Below are positions 34,439 through 42,537 of a stretch of 50,741 nucleotides of DNA, in pieces (the first letter of the stretch is position 1; every line of letters starts with the position of its first letter). The stretch comes from JBBFMJ01 sp037441225 (GTDB lineage: Bacteria > Acidobacteriota > Thermoanaerobaculia > UBA2201): NCBI GenBank assembly GCA_037441225.1, contig JBBISU010000020.1, positions 1 to 50,741 of the forward strand. The letters run 5' to 3'. The notes beneath the pieces were generated by a model that made no database searches, was not told the DNA's origin, and saw only the letters and a list, made by a program, of their open reading frames with translations. The translations under genes and the position numbers were made by a program.

Positions 34439-34750
34439 TTAATATTTAATTATTTTTGGCTCCTTTATGGGTTTCCATCTGTGGGAAATAAAACTTTCAA
34501 ATAAATCTTCGCTACTTTTGCTTATAAACTCTTTATAAAAAGGATTTGAAAGCCATTTTTCAATATATTCTTCACTTTCCCATAAAGAAAATACATGATA
34601 TGTATAAGGTTTTCCAATAACTTGACTTGCTTGAAATTCCTTAAGACCTTCAATGATGTTAATATTTTCAAGGGCTTTTTGAAAAATTTGAAGAAATTTT
34701 TTTTCCTTTTCTTTATTTTTTAATGTAATTGTAATTGAAACACCTATCAT
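34439..34750 (-). CDS. ABM-like small alpha/beta protein
   Basis: A 103-residue protein with an N-terminal strand (GVSITITLK), helices, and a central FSLWESEEYIEKWLSNP followed by a final HRWKPIKEP. It looks like the antibiotic-biosynthesis monooxygenase superfamily, ferredoxin-like folds that form dimers and bind small hydrophobic or heme-like ligands. An AGGAGGT ribosome site precedes the ATG. It sits between the korA and radical SAM genes on the minus strand, with no gap before the latter (its stop adjoins that ATG). The enzymatic role is unclear; a heme-degrading IsdG-like role would need a conserved Asn/Trp/His triad, which I do not confirm. Confidence 0.6.
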   Translation of the reverse strand: MIGVSITITLKNKEKEKKFLQIFQKALENINIIEGLKEFQASQVIGKPYTYHVFSLWESEEYIEKWLSNPFYKEFISKSSEDLFESFISHRWKPIKEPKIIKY

Positions 34751-34760
34751 TTTTAACCTC

Positions 34761-36431
34761 CTATAATTTAATCAAAAAATCCTTTATTTCTTCAATTGAA
34801 AAAGGAGAACCACTGTACTTTAAAAATTTCTTATCTGCCTTTCTGCCTGTTTCATAATAAAACAATCTTTCAAATTGAGATGTATAATTTCCTTCTATAA
34901 AAATTAATTTATTTGCTTTTTCTGCATATTCCTTTGCTTTTTTGTTTACAGGCCAGAGTTGTTCAAAATGTAAAATTGCTGTTTCCTTCAAATTTAAATT
35001 TTCAAAGGACTCTTTTATTGTATGATATGTTGAGCCCCAGGAAATAATTAAATTTTTATAATTTTTATCTCCAAAAAATATTGGTTCCAATGCCTCATCT
35101 TTTATATATTTTTCCTTTTTATTTCTTTTTTCAACCATTTTTATTCTCAAGTCCTCTTCTTCTGTTATATGCCCTTCTTCTGTATGTTCATGGCTGTCAA
35201 AACAAACAAGCCCTTCTCCAAAGCCAGGCACACCCCTTGGTGAAATGCCATTTTCAGTAAACTTATACCTTAAATAATCCTTTTTTGTTTCTACAATAAA
35301 ATTTTCAATTTTTTCATATTTTATTTCTTCCATAGGATAAAAACTATCCAAAAGATGTTGATCTGTTAAAATAAAGGCAGGTATCTGGAATTTATCAGAA
35401 ATATAAAATGCCTTTTGGGTCAGGTAAAAGCAGGATTCAATTGAAGATGGTGCAAGTATTACCCTTGGGAATTCTCCATGGCCTGCATAAAGGGCTAAAT
35501 TTAAATCTGCTTGTTCTGTCCTTGTAGGAAGTCCTGTTGCAGGTCCAGGCCTTTGTGCCAAATGTATAACAAGGGGAGATTCCATTGCACCTGCCAGGGA
35601 CAGTGCTTCACACATTAAGGCAAAACCACCACCTGATGTTGTAACCATTGCCCTCCCTCCTGCATACCAGGCACCTATTGCCATATTTGCAACAGCAATT
35701 TCATCTTCACACTGGATAGCAACAATATCAAAATCCTTTGAGATTTCTGCTAAGTTTTTAAAAACACCCGTTGATGGGGACATTGGATAGGTTGTTATAA
35801 AATTACAACCACCTGCAAGAGCACCAATTGAAACAGCCATAGAACCATCCCATAAAATCCTTTTCCCTTCCTTTGGCTTTATATTTATCTGGATTTTTAA
35901 ATTTTCTAAAACCTTTTTGCTTTCTTCATAACCCATAATAAATGCTTTCAAATTTTTTTGATATGTTTCTTCTCCTTTTTTTTCAAAAAAATCTTTCAAA
36001 TATTTTTCCCCTTTTTCAATACTGAAAAGATTGCATAAAAAGCCAAGAGCAACTGAGTTTAATCCTTGGGGTATTCCAGCTTCTTTTGCAATTTTTTTTA
36101 AAGGAAATTCTATAAAAGGAATATTTTCTTCTAAAAATTCTTTTTCAGAAAAAATTAATGTATCTTTATCAATTCTATTTTTTAAATGGGGTATTGCTTC
36201 CTTGTCAAAAGGGATTAAAATATCAATTTTTTTTGAAAATCCTTTAATTTCTTTGTTTGAAATTTGAATTGTTGTAGAATTTGAACCACCCCTTACCCTT
36301 GATTCATATTCCTTTGAAGCATAAAAAAGAATTCCCTTTTTATTTAGAAATTTTGTAAAAAGATATTCCACTGTTTGAACTCCCAAACCAGCACCACCAC
36401 ATAAAGTGATATTTACATTTTCATAATTCAT
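34761..36431 (-). CDS. korA: 2-oxoacid:ferredoxin oxidoreductase, fused gamma-alpha subunit
   Basis: A 556-residue fusion. Residues 1-170 are the gamma domain (CGGAGLGVQTVEYLF, YESRVRGGSNSTTIQIS). From about 195 comes the alpha pyrimidine-binding part: WDGSMAVSIGALAGGCNFITTYPMSPSTGV, then GAMESPLVIHLAQRPGPATGLPTRTEQADL and SHEHTEEGHITEE. This is the KorA type, needing a beta subunit with thiamine diphosphate; the only candidate in the window is 4368-5219, 30 kb away on the same strand. AAAGGAG precedes the ATG. The mutase gene upstream is 11 bases away. This supports a route through 2-oxoglutarate or a related 2-oxoacid and succinyl-CoA or propionyl-CoA. Confidence 0.9.
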   Translation of the reverse strand: MNYENVNITLCGGAGLGVQTVEYLFTKFLNKKGILFYASKEYESRVRGGSNSTTIQISNKEIKGFSKKIDILIPFDKEAIPHLKNRIDKDTLIFSEKEFLEENIPFIEFPLKKIAKEAGIPQGLNSVALGFLCNLFSIEKGEKYLKDFFEKKGEETYQKNLKAFIMGYEESKKVLENLKIQINIKPKEGKRILWDGSMAVSIGALAGGCNFITTYPMSPSTGVFKNLAEISKDFDIVAIQCEDEIAVANMAIGAWYAGGRAMVTTSGGGFALMCEALSLAGAMESPLVIHLAQRPGPATGLPTRTEQADLNLALYAGHGEFPRVILAPSSIESCFYLTQKAFYISDKFQIPAFILTDQHLLDSFYPMEEIKYEKIENFIVETKKDYLRYKFTENGISPRGVPGFGEGLVCFDSHEHTEEGHITEEEDLRIKMVEKRNKKEKYIKDEALEPIFFGDKNYKNLIISWGSTYHTIKESFENLNLKETAILHFEQLWPVNKKAKEYAEKANKLIFIEGNYTSQFERLFYYETGRKADKKFLKYSGSPFSIEEIKDFLIKL

Positions 36432-36442
36432 TTTTATCTCCT

Positions 36443-38083
36443 TTAAAAAATATTTATATCTTTATATTCCCCATAAACATCTTTTAAACATTGTGTTATC
36501 TCACCAATTGTTGCATAAGCTTCAACTGCTTCAATTATTGGATAAATTAAATTTTTTTCCCTTCTGGCAAATTCCTTCAACATTTCCAATCTTTTTATAA
36601 CAATTTTTTCATCCCTTTTATTCTTTAATTCTTTTATCTTTTGAATTTGTTTTAATTCAACTTCTGGTGGAACTTTTAAAATTGGAATTTCTCTTTTTTC
36701 TTTTTCTTCAAAAAAATTCAAACCCACAATTATCCTTTCTTTTTTTTCTATTTCTTTTTGATATTCATAAGCAGATATGTGTATTTCCTTTTGTTGATAG
36801 CCCGACAAAATTGCTTTCAAAGCACCACCTAAACTTTCAATTTTTTTTAAATAATCAAAGACCTCTTCTTCAATTTCTTTTGTCCATTTTTCAATCAGAT
36901 ATGAGCCAGCAAAAGGGTCAATTGTGTCAGCAGTGCCTGATTCATAAGCTATTATTTGTTGTGTTCTTAAGGCAATTTTTGCTGCTTCTTCTGTTGGAAG
37001 GCATAATGCTTCATCATAGGAATTTGTATGGAGGGATTGGGTTCCTCCTAAGACAGCTGCCAGAGCTTGAATGCATACTCTTACAATATTGTTTTCTGGC
37101 TGCTGGGCTGTCAATGTTGAGCCAGCTGTTTGGGTGTGGAACCTTAAAAGCATTGATTCTTTCTTTTGAGCTTTATATTTTTCTTTCATTATTCTTGCCC
37201 AGACCTTCCTTGCTGCTCTGAATTTTGAAACTTCTTCTAATAAATTATTATGGGAATTAAAGAAAAAAGAAAGCTTTGGCGCAAAGGAATCTATATCCAG
37301 ACCTCTTTTTAAAGCAGAATCAATATATTCAATAGCATTGGCAAAGGTAAAAGCAATTTCCTGTGAAGCAGTTGAACCTGCTTCCCTTATATGATAGCCA
37401 GAGATAGAAATTGGATTAAATTTTGGCATATTATCTTTGCAAAATTCAATTATATCTATACAAAGTTTTAAAGATGGCTCAGGTGGAAAGATATAAGTTC
37501 CCCTTGCAATATATTCTTTTAAAATATCATTTTGAATTGTTCCCCTCAATTCATTTAAATCAACTTTTTGTTTTTCAGCCAAAGCTGTATACATTGCTAA
37601 AATAATAGGAGCAGTTGCATTTATTGTCATTGAAACAGAGGCATCTTTTAAAGGAATACCATCAAATAAAATTTCCATATCTCTTAAGGAATCAATGGCA
37701 ACCCCTACCTTCCCAACTTCTCCTTTTGAAATGGGGCTATCAGAATCATAGCCAATTTGTGTTGGCAGGTCAAAGGCAATTGATAAGCCCGTCTGTCCTT
37801 TTTCAAGCAAAAATTTATATCTTTTATTTGATTCCTCAGGCGTTGAAAAACCAGAATACTGTCTCATTGTCCATAGCCTTCCCCTGTACATTGTAGGATA
37901 TATACCTCTTGTAAAAGGAAATTCACCTGGATAACCAATTTCAAAATCATAATCAATTTTTTCAATATCAAATGGCGTATAAATTTCTTTTATTTCCCTT
38001 TTTGAAGGGGTTGTAAATTTATCCTTCCTTTCTTTTTCCTTTTTATAATTTTCTTTAAAATCTTTTAATTTTTTTTTATTCAT
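36443..38083 (-). CDS. Methylmalonyl-CoA mutase family, catalytic (large) subunit
   Basis: A 546-residue TIM-barrel subunit without the C-terminal B12-binding domain. It contains TRGIYPTMYRGRLWTMRQYS, GFSTPEESN, GQTGLSIAFDLPTQIGYDSD and SGYHIREAGSTASQEIAFT, all typical of the methylmalonyl-CoA mutase catalytic chain. The B12 chain must be coded elsewhere. The Tyr in RGIY fits methylmalonyl-CoA over isobutyryl-CoA as substrate, but that is not certain. It would convert succinyl-CoA and methylmalonyl-CoA for propionate or odd-chain/branched substrate metabolism. It lies just upstream of the korA gene, and its ATG overlaps the end of the hypothetical gene upstream by 4 bases, so these form one operon. 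Confidence 0.9.
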   Translation of the reverse strand: MNKKKLKDFKENYKKEKERKDKFTTPSKREIKEIYTPFDIEKIDYDFEIGYPGEFPFTRGIYPTMYRGRLWTMRQYSGFSTPEESNKRYKFLLEKGQTGLSIAFDLPTQIGYDSDSPISKGEVGKVGVAIDSLRDMEILFDGIPLKDASVSMTINATAPIILAMYTALAEKQKVDLNELRGTIQNDILKEYIARGTYIFPPEPSLKLCIDIIEFCKDNMPKFNPISISGYHIREAGSTASQEIAFTFANAIEYIDSALKRGLDIDSFAPKLSFFFNSHNNLLEEVSKFRAARKVWARIMKEKYKAQKKESMLLRFHTQTAGSTLTAQQPENNIVRVCIQALAAVLGGTQSLHTNSYDEALCLPTEEAAKIALRTQQIIAYESGTADTIDPFAGSYLIEKWTKEIEEEVFDYLKKIESLGGALKAILSGYQQKEIHISAYEYQKEIEKKERIIVGLNFFEEKEKREIPILKVPPEVELKQIQKIKELKNKRDEKIVIKRLEMLKEFARREKNLIYPIIEAVEAYATIGEITQCLKDVYGEYKDINIF

Positions 38084-38967
38084 TTAAAGATATATGTCCT
38101 TTCATTTTTTATCCATCTTGCTAACTTTTCTCCTTTATTTGAAAAAAATTCAAGCATAAGATAACCCTTTTCCTCTGCCTTTCCTGCTACAATATTCACA
38201 ACTTCCATCTTTTTCTTTTTATTCAAATCTTCCCAAAAATACTCTGGTATTGTAATCTTTAAATTATAATTTCCCCTTTCAATTATAGATTCTTGAGGCA
38301 ATTCTGGAAAATCAGAAATTTTAAAATCGTATTCCACTGGCTTTGTTTTTTTAATAGTTAAAAAAGTATATAAAGCACCAACTATGACAAAAAATAAAGC
38401 AATGAAAAGGATTTCTTTTCCTATTTTTCTTTTTCCTTTTTCAACCCTTTTTATTTTCAGCCCTGCTGTTGCTTCTTCTAATATTTTCTTTTTCTTTTTT
38501 ATCTCTGCTAATTCTTCCTCTTTTTTCTTTTTCAATTCTGTTGGTGTAAGAGAAATTTCAATCTCTTCAATTTTTCCCTTTTTTTCAAAATTTCTCAAGA
38601 AACCAATCTCTTCAAAAAGTTTATAATTAAAATCCTGAAGCTCTTTTGCAATGTTGTTTTTCCCCTGGACTACAAAATTTCCAATCTCCTTTTTTATATC
38701 GCTTTGTATTTGCTGTCCTATTTTTAAACTTTCCAATGCCATTTCCTTATTATTTCCATAAAATTCCTTTTCATCTTTGATCTTCTCAATAATTGAAATT
38801 CCTTCTATCAAATAATCCCATAAAACTTCTTCATTTTTTCCTTCAATCCTTTCTTTTACTGAATTTAAAACTTCTTTGCTAAATTTAAAACCAAAATCTT
38901 CATTTTTTATAATTTTATTCTTTACTATTTCAATATAATCTTTTAAAACTTCAAACCTTAACTCCAT
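38080..38967 (-). CDS. Hypothetical protein with coiled coil and one membrane helix
   Basis: About 295 residues from ATG 38967, which is preceded by a perfect AGGAGG; an earlier TTG at 38991 is not needed. The N-terminal half is helical and charged. A lysine/glutamate-rich coil (KKKKEEELAEIKKKKKIL) precedes a single helix (EILFIALFFVIVGALYTFL at about 195-213), and a C-terminal outer domain of about 85 residues follows (PEYFWEDLNKKKKMEVVNIVAGKAEEKGY). The plan resembles anti-sigma or envelope-spanning proteins, but I know no family. It heads the minus-strand operon with the mutase, korA, ABM, radical SAM and kinase genes. Its divergent neighbour is the TlpA-like gene at 39026. Confidence 0.65.
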   Translation of the reverse strand: MELRFEVLKDYIEIVKNKIIKNEDFGFKFSKEVLNSVKERIEGKNEEVLWDYLIEGISIIEKIKDEKEFYGNNKEMALESLKIGQQIQSDIKKEIGNFVVQGKNNIAKELQDFNYKLFEEIGFLRNFEKKGKIEEIEISLTPTELKKKKEEELAEIKKKKKILEEATAGLKIKRVEKGKRKIGKEILFIALFFVIVGALYTFLTIKKTKPVEYDFKISDFPELPQESIIERGNYNLKITIPEYFWEDLNKKKKMEVVNIVAGKAEEKGYLMLEFFSNKGEKLARWIKNERTYIFK

Positions 38968-39013
38968 ACAGTACCTCCTAAATTTTATCAATAAAATAAT
39001 AACAAATTTTTGA

Positions 39014-39019
39014 TATAAT
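39014..39019 (+). promoter_or_regulatory. -10 element, probable leaderless promoter
   Basis: TATAAT ends 7 bases before ATG 39026, so the transcript would start at about the start codon. No good -35 is seen. The same spacing recurs before 31250 and, on the minus strand, before 6556 and 42433. Confidence 0.5.
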
Positions 39020-39025
39020 TAAAAG

Positions 39026-39799
39026 ATGAATATTTTTAAATATTTTATTTTAGTGATTTTTCTTACTTTTACTTTTTATACAACCCATAAAGTTAAAAAA
39101 GAAATTTTTCTTGAAAGGGAATACAAAGAGGAAATAGGAAAAGAAGCATATAATTTTCATTTAAAAGATTTAGAAAATAAAGAAATTTCATTGCAAAATT
39201 TAAAAGGAAGCGCTGTAATTTTAGTATTTTTTGCAACCTGGTGCGGTCCCTGTAAGCTTGAATTAGAAAAAATAAAAGAAGGAGAAAATTATCTTGCCAG
39301 TTATAATGTAAAGTTATATCTGGTTTCCAAGGAAGAAAAGAATAGGGTTTTAAAATTTATGGAAGAAAATGATTTTGCCTTCAATATACTATTTGATAAG
39401 GAGGGAAATGTGGCAAAAGCTTTTGGTGTAAAATATATCCCAAAAACAGTTATAATAGATGAAAAAGGAAAAATTATTTTTTCAAAAGTAGGTGCTATTT
39501 TAGGCATTCATCAATTGATAGAAAATCTGCCTCACAGGGTTTTTGTGCCAAATAAAGAAAGAAAAATATATAAAGAAGCAGATAAAATACTGGATGAAAT
39601 TCAATGCACTTGCAATTGTGGAAAAACAATTTTAAATTGTGAATGTAAAAATTGTGATTTGATAAAAAAAAGGGAAAATATGAGATATTACATTGTCAGG
39701 TTACTTGAAAAGGAAAAATTTAAAAAGGAACAAGTTATTCAAATTTTAAAATGGAAATATATTGAAAATTTGGGAAAAAATGAAAGCCATAAGGATTGA
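39026..39799 (+). CDS. TlpA/CcmG-like thioredoxin fused to a CcmH-like domain
   Basis: A 257-residue protein anchored by one N-terminal helix (FKYFILVIFLTFTFYTT). A thioredoxin-like domain (about 40-170) has the active site WCGPC (C73, C76) and YIPKTVIID with the cis-proline, typical of TlpA/ResA/CcmG. A C-terminal segment (about 185-250) has IQCTCNCGKTILNCECKNC (six Cys at 194, 196, 198, 205, 207, 210) followed by two helices, matching the CcmH apocytochrome-thiol domain in plan. This would keep CXXCH cysteines reduced for the ResB/CcsA pairs, which show no CXXC of their own. It is followed by an ABC exporter gene with a 20-base overlap. The fusion is the unusual feature. Confidence 0.8.
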   Translation: MNIFKYFILVIFLTFTFYTTHKVKKEIFLEREYKEEIGKEAYNFHLKDLENKEISLQNLKGSAVILVFFATWCGPCKLELEKIKEGENYLASYNVKLYLVSKEEKNRVLKFMEENDFAFNILFDKEGNVAKAFGVKYIPKTVIIDEKGKIIFSKVGAILGIHQLIENLPHRVFVPNKERKIYKEADKILDEIQCTCNCGKTILNCECKNCDLIKKRENMRYYIVRLLEKEKFKKEQVIQILKWKYIENLGKNESHKD

Positions 39800-40661
39800 A
39801 AATTTAAAAAAAACATATAAAAGTGGTTTTTTTAATAAAAGAAAGATTTTTGCATTAAAAGGGATTTCTTTTGAGATAGAAGAAGGTGAGATTTTTGGCT
39901 TTTTGGGTCCAAATGGTTCTGGAAAAACAACTACAATTTTGTCAATGTTAAATTTGATAAAAAAAGATAGTGGAAAAGTTTTATTTTTTGAAAAAGAATT
40001 GGAAAAGGATTACAAATTATTTAAATATATTGGTTATGTTCCAGAGGATCCATATCTTTATAACAATTTAAAAGTTTTTGAATTCTTATACCTTTCTTCA
40101 AAACTTTCAGAAATAAAAGAGAATAATTTAAAAGAAAAAATTGATTATTATTTAGATTTGTTTGAATTAAATCAGAAAAAGGAAGCTTTAATAAAAAATT
40201 TATCAAAAGGGCAAAAGCAAAGAGTTCTCCTTTCTTTAAACTTTTTAATTGAACCAAAAATTTTAATCCTTGATGAACCCTTTAGAGGACTTGATCCCTT
40301 AGGCATAAAAAATGTAAGGGAAGAAATTAAAAAACTTAAAGAAAAAGGTAAAACAGTTTTTTTAAGTTCGCACATAATATCAGAAGTTGAACAACTTTGC
40401 AAAAAGGTTGCAATTATAAAGGACGGGCTTTTAATCTGGGAAGGAAATCCAAAAGAAATTACAAAAAGTTTTGGTGCTTTTAAAATATTTTATAAATTTA
40501 AAGAGGAGAGATTTGAAAAAAATGTGAATAATCAAGAAGAATTGATAAATTTATTAAATGAAATCAATTTAAAGGGTGGTGAAATAGTTGAAGTATTGAA
40601 GGAAAAAAGTTTAGAAGATTACTTTATTGAAAAAATGGAAAAAAAAGATGGAGAAAATTAA
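39780..40661 (+). CDS. ABC transporter ATP-binding protein
   Basis: About 293 residues from ATG 39780 (MKAIRIENLKKTYK); a TTG six codons earlier is possible but less fitting. It has Walker A GPNGSGKT, a Q-loop (YIGYVPEDPYLY), signature LSKGQKQR, Walker B ILILDEPFRGLDP and switch SSHIISEVEQL, and a C-terminal extension of about 70 residues as in ABC-2 type exporter ATPases. The permease is the next gene, overlapping by 14 bases. A role in moving a lipid, polysaccharide or other envelope substrate is possible; coupling to the thioredoxin gene ahead raises a link to cytochrome maturation, but this is only context. Confidence 0.93.
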   Translation: MKAIRIENLKKTYKSGFFNKRKIFALKGISFEIEEGEIFGFLGPNGSGKTTTILSMLNLIKKDSGKVLFFEKELEKDYKLFKYIGYVPEDPYLYNNLKVFEFLYLSSKLSEIKENNLKEKIDYYLDLFELNQKKEALIKNLSKGQKQRVLLSLNFLIEPKILILDEPFRGLDPLGIKNVREEIKKLKEKGKTVFLSSHIISEVEQLCKKVAIIKDGLLIWEGNPKEITKSFGAFKIFYKFKEERFEKNVNNQEELINLLNEINLKGGEIVEVLKEKSLEDYFIEKMEKKDGEN

Positions 40662-41442
40662 ATTACTATCCTTTTATTTTTATAAAAATTTCATAAGGTC
40701 TAAAAGTGGAAAAGCAATATTTTTTTCCATATCTGTATTTATTTTGTTTTTTTTCTTGAGTATATTTGCTATTAAAGAAGCAGAAAGAGAATTTTTGAAT
40801 ACAGCTTATGAATTGACAGCATCTGTAATTCTTTTAGTAGCTACAATTGGTAGTTGTGATTTTTTATGCAGTGAAATTAAAGAAAAGACAATTCAGCTCT
40901 TACTTACAAAACCAATTAGAGAAAAAGATATAATAATTTCAAAATGGATAGCCATTAATTTAATTATCTTAACTGCCATAATTTTATATTTTTTTGTTTT
41001 TCATATATTTGGTTTTTTTATTTTTAAAAGATATTTTCCTTCAATGGATATAACCTTTCTTACAATTTTTATTTCTTCCCTTTTAATTTCTTCCTTTACA
41101 TTTTTTTTAACAACTCTTTTCCCAACTATTGCAACAGCTATATTTATTATAATTTTTGGAACAGGCCTTACAAAACTTATTTTAAACTCCCTTTTTGATA
41201 TTAAAACATATAATATTTTTGGATTAATTTCCAAAAAAATCTTAATTTATCTATTTTATTTCTTATTTTATCTTTTTCCTTCTTATTCAAACCTTATAAT
41301 TAAACCAGCTGAAATTTCCTGGAGCAAGACATTTTGGTTAAACTATGTAAAATATTTAATTTATGGAATTTTAATCACAATTTTTTATCTTTTAGCTTCA
41401 ATATATATATTTAAAATAAAAAGAAAATCTTATCTTAAGTAA
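40648..41442 (+). CDS. ABC-2 type transporter permease
   Basis: About 264 residues from ATG 40648, with roughly six membrane helices. KLLSFYFYKNFIRSKSGK at the start is the amphipathic connector of ABC-2 permeases, and ELTASVILLVATIGSCDFLCSEIKEKTIQLLLTKPIREKDIIISKWI is the typical core with the E-K-T-I-Q-L turn that contacts the ATPase. Partner of 39780-40661, with which it overlaps. Substrate unknown. It is followed by 22 bases and then the convergent membrane-protein gene; I see no hairpin terminator between them. Confidence 0.88.
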   Translation: MEKIKLLSFYFYKNFIRSKSGKAIFFSISVFILFFFLSIFAIKEAEREFLNTAYELTASVILLVATIGSCDFLCSEIKEKTIQLLLTKPIREKDIIISKWIAINLIILTAIILYFFVFHIFGFFIFKRYFPSMDITFLTIFISSLLISSFTFFLTTLFPTIATAIFIIIFGTGLTKLILNSLFDIKTYNIFGLISKKILIYLFYFLFYLFPSYSNLIIKPAEISWSKTFWLNYVKYLIYGILITIFYLLASIYIFKIKRKSYLK

Positions 41443-41464
41443 ATTATCAATGGATTTATATTCT

Positions 41465-42433
41465 CTAATTTAAAAGTTCTTTAATTGTGTGAATAGAGGA
41501 TAAGAAAATAATAGGATAAATATCTAAAAAAACCCTTATTTCGCCTGGAATTCCAAAAATTAAATATAAAATAAAATAAATTGGAAAAAGGATTAATCCT
41601 TTTTGAATCCAAAGTGGTTTTTCTTTAAATTTTGCAAAAGCTAAAAGAAAAATTAAAAAATTTGAAAAAAAGGTTTCTAATCTTAAAGGAGATAAGAGGG
41701 TTTGAAGGCGTAAATCAAAATGGAACTCTATTGGCTTGCCAGGATTGTTTATATAAGAAATGAAAAGAATAAAACGGATTAAAAAATATATTAAAATTTG
41801 AGCAATAATCATAATTTTTGAAGTTTTTGTTTTTGGTGGATTTAAAAGGATGTAGAAAAGTAATAAAAAAAGAGAAGTTTCCTTATTATAAGTGCAGAGA
41901 GTAAAGAAAAATAAATAGGAAAAATTTTTGAAATTTATAATTTTATAAAGACAAATAATAAACAAGAATAGGGAAGCAAAATCATAAATATATATAAGAT
42001 TTAAAAAAATTATTAAAGAAAATATAAAAATTAAAGAGATCAAATAATCAGGAATTTTCAAAAAGTTCCCTAATTTTATTATATATATCCCTGAAAATAT
42101 AAGACATAATAAAGAAATAATATTGGCATAGAAAAAAGAAAGGACCCAAGATCTTCCACTTTTCCCTGTAAATTCATTTCCAAAGATACTTGAAAGTCTT
42201 TCTTTTAATGGATTTGCAATGAAATTTGGAGTTAAGAGATCAAAATTCTTAGATAAATCAAGTAAAAATCTTCTTAAAACAAAAGGACGGTGTGCCTCTC
42301 CTTCAATTAAATCAGTAAAAGTTGCCCTTGGATTATTATTAAAAAAAGGATCTTGAAAGAAAAAAGCTAAGTAAATCCAAACTATTAGGATTGAAAAAGA
42401 TAATATTAAAATCAATCTTTTAAATAAGAGCAC
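41465..42433 (-). CDS. Multi-pass membrane protein of unknown function
   Basis: A 322-residue protein with about eight membrane helices, starting at GTG 42433. Segments such as TYNKETSLFLLLFYILLNP and GIPGEIRVFLDIYPIIFL resemble conserved spots of bacterial integral membrane proteins related to glycosyltransferase families with polytopic cores, but no catalytic motif is clear. A hydrophilic stretch at about 30-95 with NPRATFTDLIEGEAHRPFVLRR probably faces the periplasm. A TTGACA-N17-TATTAT promoter with the GTG at the expected transcription start precedes it, so it seems to be transcribed alone and without a leader. Confidence 0.7.
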   Translation of the reverse strand: MLLFKRLILILSFSILIVWIYLAFFFQDPFFNNNPRATFTDLIEGEAHRPFVLRRFLLDLSKNFDLLTPNFIANPLKERLSSIFGNEFTGKSGRSWVLSFFYANIISLLCLIFSGIYIIKLGNFLKIPDYLISLIFIFSLIIFLNLIYIYDFASLFLFIICLYKIINFKNFSYLFFFTLCTYNKETSLFLLLFYILLNPPKTKTSKIMIIAQILIYFLIRFILFISYINNPGKPIEFHFDLRLQTLLSPLRLETFFSNFLIFLLAFAKFKEKPLWIQKGLILFPIYFILYLIFGIPGEIRVFLDIYPIIFLSSIHTIKELLN

Positions 42434-42439
42434 AAAAAA

Positions 42440-42468
42440 ATAATATAAAATAAAAAATAATTTGTCAA
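42440..42468 (-). promoter_or_regulatory. Sigma-70-type promoter, leaderless
   Basis: On the minus strand TTGACA (42463-42468) and TATTAT (42440-42445) are 17 bases apart, and the GTG at 42433 lies 7 bases after the -10. This is the best -35/-10 pair in the window and gives a leaderless mRNA for 41465-42433. Confidence 0.75.
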
Positions 42469-42537
42469 TTCTTTTAGTTATATTTCAAATTGTTTTTTCC
42501 ATTTGCTAAATTTTTGAAATTTTATTAAACTTTTAAT

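Noticed and set aside
42121..42145. TTGGCATAG near 42124 as a fourth sigma-54 promoter
   Set aside because: No GC at the required distance, and it lies inside a minus-strand gene.
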